A stretch of 64,000 nucleotides of DNA from Aquirufa aurantiipilula (lineage in GTDB: Bacteria; Bacteroidota; Bacteroidia; Cytophagales; Spirosomataceae). Below the pieces are notes generated by a model that was given only the letters and a program-made list of their open reading frames with translations, had not been told where the DNA came from and did no database searches. This document shows positions 59,814 to 64,000 of the stretch, one piece after another (within the stretch, counting starts at the first letter, position 1; each line of letters begins with the position of its first letter). The translations under genes were made by a program, and so were the position numbers. The stretch is from assembly GCF_019923745.1 (NCBI RefSeq), contig NZ_JAANOG010000002.1:1-64000 (forward strand). The letters are read 5' to 3'.

Positions 59814-60785
59814 TTAACTAATTGATAAAATCCGCGCTTGAATGGCTTGTTGTATTTTGCTCGTATCATAGTTGAGTGTGGTACTTGAAAATTCCACTTT
59901 ACATTGTTCTAAACTTTGTAAATAAAGTGCTTTTTTCGCTGGGTGAAATTGATGATGCAGTGTTTGGAATAATGCTTTCCATTTTTTCTCAATACCCAAT
60001 AATTCCTCACTGAAATAGCATTCAGTAAACTTTTGCCAAATATATTCTTCTGCCGTATCATTGGGATGAATCATGTCAGATGCATAAAATCGATAATCAC
60101 GAAGCTCATCTAGCATAATTTCATAAGCAGGGAAATAGTCGACTTGAGGAAACAAGTTTTTCAAAGTTTCAGCTGCCAAGCGAAGAACAGCCTTGGAAAC
60201 TGAATTTTCGGGTATTCCATCTTTGGTATGTCTGACGGGTGAAACCGTCAAAATGATTCTAAGGTCTGGGTTTTTCTTGCTTATTTTTTGAATAAATTCC
60301 TGATATGGTTGGATGATTTCCTCCACAGAGGATAGTCTTTTTTCAAAAGAATTGGCCGATTGTTTGTGGCAATTGGCAATGTGTCTTTTTAATTTTTTAT
60401 CCCAATAATAATAGGCGGTACCCCAGGTTATGAGTAAATATTGACTTTGTCCAAGGCTTTTTTTGACCTTTTGTTGGCGCTGCTGAATCAGTTCCATCAA
60501 ATCTGAAGGGTCAGCAGCACATAGACTAGAATGGTAATCTGGATGTAACCAAATACCTTGTTGATTCACTAATTCTATAGGCGAAAGCTTATCTGTTTGA
60601 AGTGCTTTTAAGATAGCATTGGGATGAAACAAGGTTCCAAATGGTTGGTTGAGGATGTTGATGGGTAAATTTTCCATCCTTTTGCCCATGTTTTCAGCAA
60701 AACAAGAGCCTATACTGAGTACTTGGACGTCAGGAAGCCACTTCCGGGGAGATTTGGGAATGGAAAAAGTAGTAGTAAACTGCAT
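59814..60785 (-). CDS. GSCFA-domain protein
   Basis: A 323-residue protein with the diagnostic GSCFAENMGKR near residue 27. The further LLITWGTAYYYW and SDMIHPNDTAEEYIW blocks resemble SGNH-like hydrolases. The GSCFA family is named after that motif; its activity is not established, though an esterase-type fold is likely. It lies 6 nt after the DUF885 gene and is probably co-transcribed with it. It lacks a signal peptide, so a cytosolic role is expected. Confidence 0.85.
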   Translation of the reverse strand: MQFTTTFSIPKSPRKWLPDVQVLSIGSCFAENMGKRMENLPINILNQPFGTLFHPNAILKALQTDKLSPIELVNQQGIWLHPDYHSSLCAADPSDLMELIQQRQQKVKKSLGQSQYLLITWGTAYYYWDKKLKRHIANCHKQSANSFEKRLSSVEEIIQPYQEFIQKISKKNPDLRIILTVSPVRHTKDGIPENSVSKAVLRLAAETLKNLFPQVDYFPAYEIMLDELRDYRFYASDMIHPNDTAEEYIWQKFTECYFSEELLGIEKKWKALFQTLHHQFHPAKKALYLQSLEQCKVEFSSTTLNYDTSKIQQAIQARILSIS

Positions 60786-60791
60786 GAATGA

Positions 60792-62546
60792 TTATTGATT
60801 TTGTGCCCAACGATCCATTTTTTCCGAAAGTAAATCTAATGGTAAACGACCGTCTTTAAGAATTTCATCATGAAATTGGCTTTGCTTGAATTTTTTACCC
60901 AGTTTTTTCTCCAAACGTGCTCTAATTTCTTTGATTTTTAATTCACCAATCTTGTAAGAAAGGGCTTGTCCCGTGTAGGTCATATAGCGCTCAATCTCCG
61001 CAGTAGCTTTTTGAAGACTAATCGGTTCATTGGCCATCATGTATTCAATAGCTTGTTCTCTACTCATATTTTGGGAATGTAGACCTGTATCCACAACCAA
61101 ACGAATAGCACGATGAATTTCGTGTCCTAAAGCACCCATGTATTGATATGGATCCGTATATAAACCTAAATCCTTTCCTAAACTTTCTGCATATAAACCC
61201 CAACCTTCACCATAAGCCGCATTGAAGCCAAATCGGCGAAATGCTGGTATGCTGGCATTTTCTCTTTGTAAACTCACTTGATAATGGTGACCAGGAATAG
61301 CTTCATGAAGGAATAAACTTTCCATTCCACTGTTATTAAATTTGGTCGCATCTAAAATGGGAACATAAAAAATACCCGGTCTTGAACCATCTGCTAAACC
61401 AGGATTGTATTGCGCAGCGGCACTAGCGGCACGAAAAGCTTCCGTGGCTCTTACTTCAAATCGAGTGGTTGGTATTACGCCAAACATTCCTTTTACCTTG
61501 TTTTCCATTCTTCTATAAATGGTATAAAAGCCTTCAATAACTTCGGCTTCCGTTTTGAATGGCATGAATTGTGGGTCATTTTCAATGTAGTGGAAAAATG
61601 CTTTTAAGTCGCCAGAAAAGCCCACCGACTTTTTGGTTTTTTCCATTTCATCCTGAATGCGTTTCACTTCTTTCAGTCCTATGGCATGAATTTCTTCGGC
61701 CGACATATTGGTAGTGGTCATTTGTCGGATTTTGTATTGATAATAACGTGCAGCATCGGGTAGTCCTTGCGCGCCAGAACTAGCTCGGGCTTTAGGTAAA
61801 TATTCGTTTTTGATAAATACGGCTAAACGACGGTATGCTGGTATGATTTCCTTTTCAATGATGGATGAATAGGACTTGGTGAATTGATCTTTTTCAGCCT
61901 GGCTAAAACTTGCAGGGAAGTTTTTTAATGGTCCATAAAAGGTACTTTGTGTGATATCAGACTTGTCGAAAGATTCTAGTTGTCCTGTTAATTTCTGTAC
62001 TAATGCTTTCGGTAAAACATAATTGGCTTTTAATCCTTTCTTGAAATAGACGATGCTACTGTCGAGACATGCCGCGCCCAAATGCATTCTTTTTTCCCAA
62101 TTGGCATAATCTTTGACAGTTTTAAAGGGTTGCACTACCGATCCTGAGCCATATTGAGCAAAGGTTAAGTGAAATCCTTGAAATTGATTAAGAGGAATAT
62201 AATTTTCGGGAAAGGTTAATCCTTCTAGGTTAAGTTCTAAGGTATTTTTAAGAATTTCATAACTCAAACGGTCATTCTCGTTTAGGCCCTTCACATCGAT
62301 ATTTTTGAGACTGGCTAAAGTCTTTTGAGAATAGGCTTTAAGTTTAGCCCGATAGTCGTCTGTAAAATCAAATGTCAGTTGATCATTAAATCGATTGTCT
62401 CCATTTTGGGTAGCAGAAAGAGGATTCATTTGAATTTGATTTTCATAGAATGCATCTGCCAATTGGTTTAAGGCACTATTAGGTGCTTGGGCTAAAGATT
62501 GAAAACAGACTAATGTTGTCAGGTAGAGGAGGAAATATTTTTTCAT
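60792..62546 (-). CDS. DUF885-family exported protein, putative metallopeptidase
   Basis: A 584-residue protein with a signal peptide (MKKYFLLYLTTLVCFQSLAQ) and the DUF885 fold, which is thermolysin-clan-like. The zinc-site HEAIPGHHYQ is visible near residue 410, followed by YGEGWGLYAESLG with the third ligand Glu, as in the family. Peptidase activity is suggested by these motifs. Its substrate is unknown. It is the first gene of the pair with GSCFA. Confidence 0.88.
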   Translation of the reverse strand: MKKYFLLYLTTLVCFQSLAQAPNSALNQLADAFYENQIQMNPLSATQNGDNRFNDQLTFDFTDDYRAKLKAYSQKTLASLKNIDVKGLNENDRLSYEILKNTLELNLEGLTFPENYIPLNQFQGFHLTFAQYGSGSVVQPFKTVKDYANWEKRMHLGAACLDSSIVYFKKGLKANYVLPKALVQKLTGQLESFDKSDITQSTFYGPLKNFPASFSQAEKDQFTKSYSSIIEKEIIPAYRRLAVFIKNEYLPKARASSGAQGLPDAARYYQYKIRQMTTTNMSAEEIHAIGLKEVKRIQDEMEKTKKSVGFSGDLKAFFHYIENDPQFMPFKTEAEVIEGFYTIYRRMENKVKGMFGVIPTTRFEVRATEAFRAASAAAQYNPGLADGSRPGIFYVPILDATKFNNSGMESLFLHEAIPGHHYQVSLQRENASIPAFRRFGFNAAYGEGWGLYAESLGKDLGLYTDPYQYMGALGHEIHRAIRLVVDTGLHSQNMSREQAIEYMMANEPISLQKATAEIERYMTYTGQALSYKIGELKIKEIRARLEKKLGKKFKQSQFHDEILKDGRLPLDLLSEKMDRWAQNQ

Positions 62547-62765
62547 GTTGTTGATGGAGGAATGGGTGAGCTGAAACCTAAGAAATGATTCAATTTTGAT
62601 ATTTCGAATTAAAATGAAGCCATTATATAAGCAATATATTCATTTTTACAGGAATTCGAGATAGGATTTTAACCTGTTTTTGGACTAATTTCAATGGACA
62701 ATAGTATTTTTCAGCGGTAGTTTTGAATTCGGCTTGGATTCTATTTCGAATCTGCCTGAAATCAA

Positions 62766-62773
62766 TAACTTTG
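62766..62773 (+). promoter_or_regulatory. Putative -7 box for the glucosidase gene
   Basis: TAACTTTG ends 32 nt before the ATG at 62806 and fits TAnnTTTG. A TTTC at 62744-62747 lies at a suitable -33 spacing of 18 bp. Confidence 0.5.
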
Positions 62774-62805
62774 CGATTTGCATTTATTCATACAAATTAA
62801 AAGAT

Positions 62806-64000
62806 ATGTCGGAACTAGGAGCGGAGCGTGCACGATTAAAAACTCGGAATGACAATAAAGGTTGGAAGAAGTGGGGGCCATATTTAACAGAAAGACAATG
62901 GGGTACGGTACGTGAGGATTATTCAGCTCATGGAAATGCTTGGGACTCCATTACTCATGATATGGCGCGTTCCAAGGCCTATCGATGGGGAGAAGAAGGT
63001 ATTGGAGGAATTTCCGATAATAAGCAACACGTTTGCTTTGCTTTTTCATTTTGGAACCATAAAGACCATATTTTAAAAGAGCGATTTTTTGGCCTAACTG
63101 GTGGTGAATCTAACCATGGGGAGGATGTGAAAGAATTGTATTATTATGAGGATTCTACCCCAACGCATTCCTACATGCGGATGAGTTATAAATATCCTCA
63201 TCAAGCATTTCCTTATCAGAAACTGATTGATGAAAGTAAAAAGAGGACTCGTTTAGAGCCTGAATATGAATTATTGGATACGGGTATTTTTGATCGAAAT
63301 GAATATTTTGATATCAAAATGGAGTATGCCAAAGGAGATGAACAAGATATATTAATTCAGGTTACTGTAGAAAATAGGGCTAAAGTGGCGGCACCTATTA
63401 CGGTTTTGCCTACCATTTGGTACCGTAATACCTGGTGCTGGGGCTATGAAAATTATAAATACAAGCCATTATTGACAGGAGTGGGCCATTCGTTTATTGA
63501 AGTGGACCATCGGGTGGTGGGGAGATTTAAGCTATATGCGGAGAATGCCGATGAGTTTTTGTTTTGTGATAATGAAACCAATTTTCGCCGTTTGCATGAC
63601 TCTCCTAATTTGAGTCATTTTGTCAAGGATGGAATCAATGATTATATCGTTAATAAGGCTAAAAATACCATCAATCCCAATAATATAGGGAGTAAGGCGG
63701 CCGTTCGTTTTTCCGCAAAAATTCCAGCTGGAGGCAAAAAAGTATTTCGACTACGATTGACGAGTCAGTCCATGCAACATCCATTTGAGGATTTTGATGC
63801 TATTTATTCCGCAAGAATAAAGGAGGCAAATGACTTTTATGATGATTTGCATGCAGGGGTCAAGGAGGAAAAGTTGCGAGCTATACAGCGCCAATCCTAT
63901 GCTGGAATGTTGTGGACCAAGCAATGGTATTATTATAACGTATTTGAGTGGATTAAAGGAGATCCATCCATGCCACCTCCACATCCAAGTAGAAAAGTAG
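62806..64000 (+). CDS. MGH1-like/GH63-type glucosidase, N-terminal part
   Basis: The gene is cut by the window edge after 398 codons, with no stop seen. It begins MSELGAERARLKTRNDNKGW and soon has WGPYLTERQWGTVREDYSA, the diagnostic start of the bacterial glucosidase group (about 880-900 residues) with an MGH1-like GH63-type (alpha/alpha)6 catalytic domain. The visible part is mainly the N-terminal beta domain and linker. The catalytic region and acid/base residues lie beyond the window. Substrates are likely alpha-glucosides or glucosyl-glycerate-type compounds; this is inference. The intergenic gap before it is 259 nt, empty apart from the promoter box. Confidence 0.88.
   Translation, partial: MSELGAERARLKTRNDNKGWKKWGPYLTERQWGTVREDYSAHGNAWDSITHDMARSKAYRWGEEGIGGISDNKQHVCFAFSFWNHKDHILKERFFGLTGGESNHGEDVKELYYYEDSTPTHSYMRMSYKYPHQAFPYQKLIDESKKRTRLEPEYELLDTGIFDRNEYFDIKMEYAKGDEQDILIQVTVENRAKVAAPITVLPTIWYRNTWCWGYENYKYKPLLTGVGHSFIEVDHRVVGRFKLYAENADEFLFCDNETNFRRLHDSPNLSHFVKDGINDYIVNKAKNTINPNNIGSKAAVRFSAKIPAGGKKVFRLRLTSQSMQHPFEDFDAIYSARIKEANDFYDDLHAGVKEEKLRAIQRQSYAGMLWTKQWYYYNVFEWIKGDPSMPPPHPSRKV

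Noticed and set aside
1-64000. rRNA or tRNA genes
   Set aside because: No tRNA clover-leaf or rRNA-like sequence was noticed by eye; a covariance-model scan was not possible.

Overview
The window looks like a chromosomal segment of a Bacteroidota bacterium, most likely order Cytophagales (Spirosomataceae/Cytophagaceae-like). The evidence is moderate AT-richness, a short NuoG in the complex I operon, a LytS/LytTR pair, a TonB-dependent receptor, GSCFA and YfiT-type proteins, weak or absent Shine-Dalgarno sequences, and repeated Bacteroidetes-type -7 promoter boxes (TAnnTTTG) 16-36 nt before start codons. I see no rRNA, tRNA, CRISPR array or prophage.

Layout. 1-126 is the outer end of an IS3-family insertion sequence. 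251-6359 holds hemE, guaB and a three-gene set (ApbE, formylglycine-generating-enzyme-like protein, Tat-exported Gfo/Idh/MocA oxidoreductase). 6425-15423 is the complex I operon nuoABCDEF-(glycosyltransferase)-nuoGHIJ, ending in a terminator with no nuoKLMN. 15578-18491 is a minus-strand trio: membrane GT2, HEAT-like protein, degenerate receiver. 18693-24180 has outer-membrane proteins, a LytS/LytTR two-component pair and a TonB receptor. 24203-34261 is a polysaccharide locus (five glycosyltransferases or related enzymes, wecB, flippase, NAD-epimerase, methyltransferase, TPR protein). 34355-46539 is housekeeping: M16 protease, ispF, relA/spoT, fur, purA, a possible DNA polymerase III psi-like protein, tsaD and tamB.

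46540-49296 is an accessory island of two unrecognised single-ORF units on the minus strand. Each is bounded by imperfect inverted repeats ending in GCTAAC/GTTAGC, resembling integron-type cassettes without an integrase in view. 49297-64000 returns to core genes: a coiled-coil membrane protein, nadB, udk, methyltransferase, gamma-carbonic anhydrase, SixA-like phosphatase, a 43-residue membrane protein, SPFH protein, YfiT, an enlarged Ddl, NifU/Mrp iron-sulfur factors, GSCFA, DUF885, and the start of a large glucosidase.

The most unusual non-coding signal is a set of dispersed intergenic elements built from degenerate 7-nt units, often arranged as inverted arms (about 127-221, 32284-32451, 40813-40999, 46548-46703, 49201-49296, 53194-53380, 54971-55160). 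Alongside them are palindromes with a single-C centre. Two of these (1388-1420 and 55024-55056) are both 33 bp and differ only by changes that keep every base pair. The accessory cassettes and these repeat families are the best candidates for undescribed biology; the rest is mainly core metabolism and envelope biogenesis.
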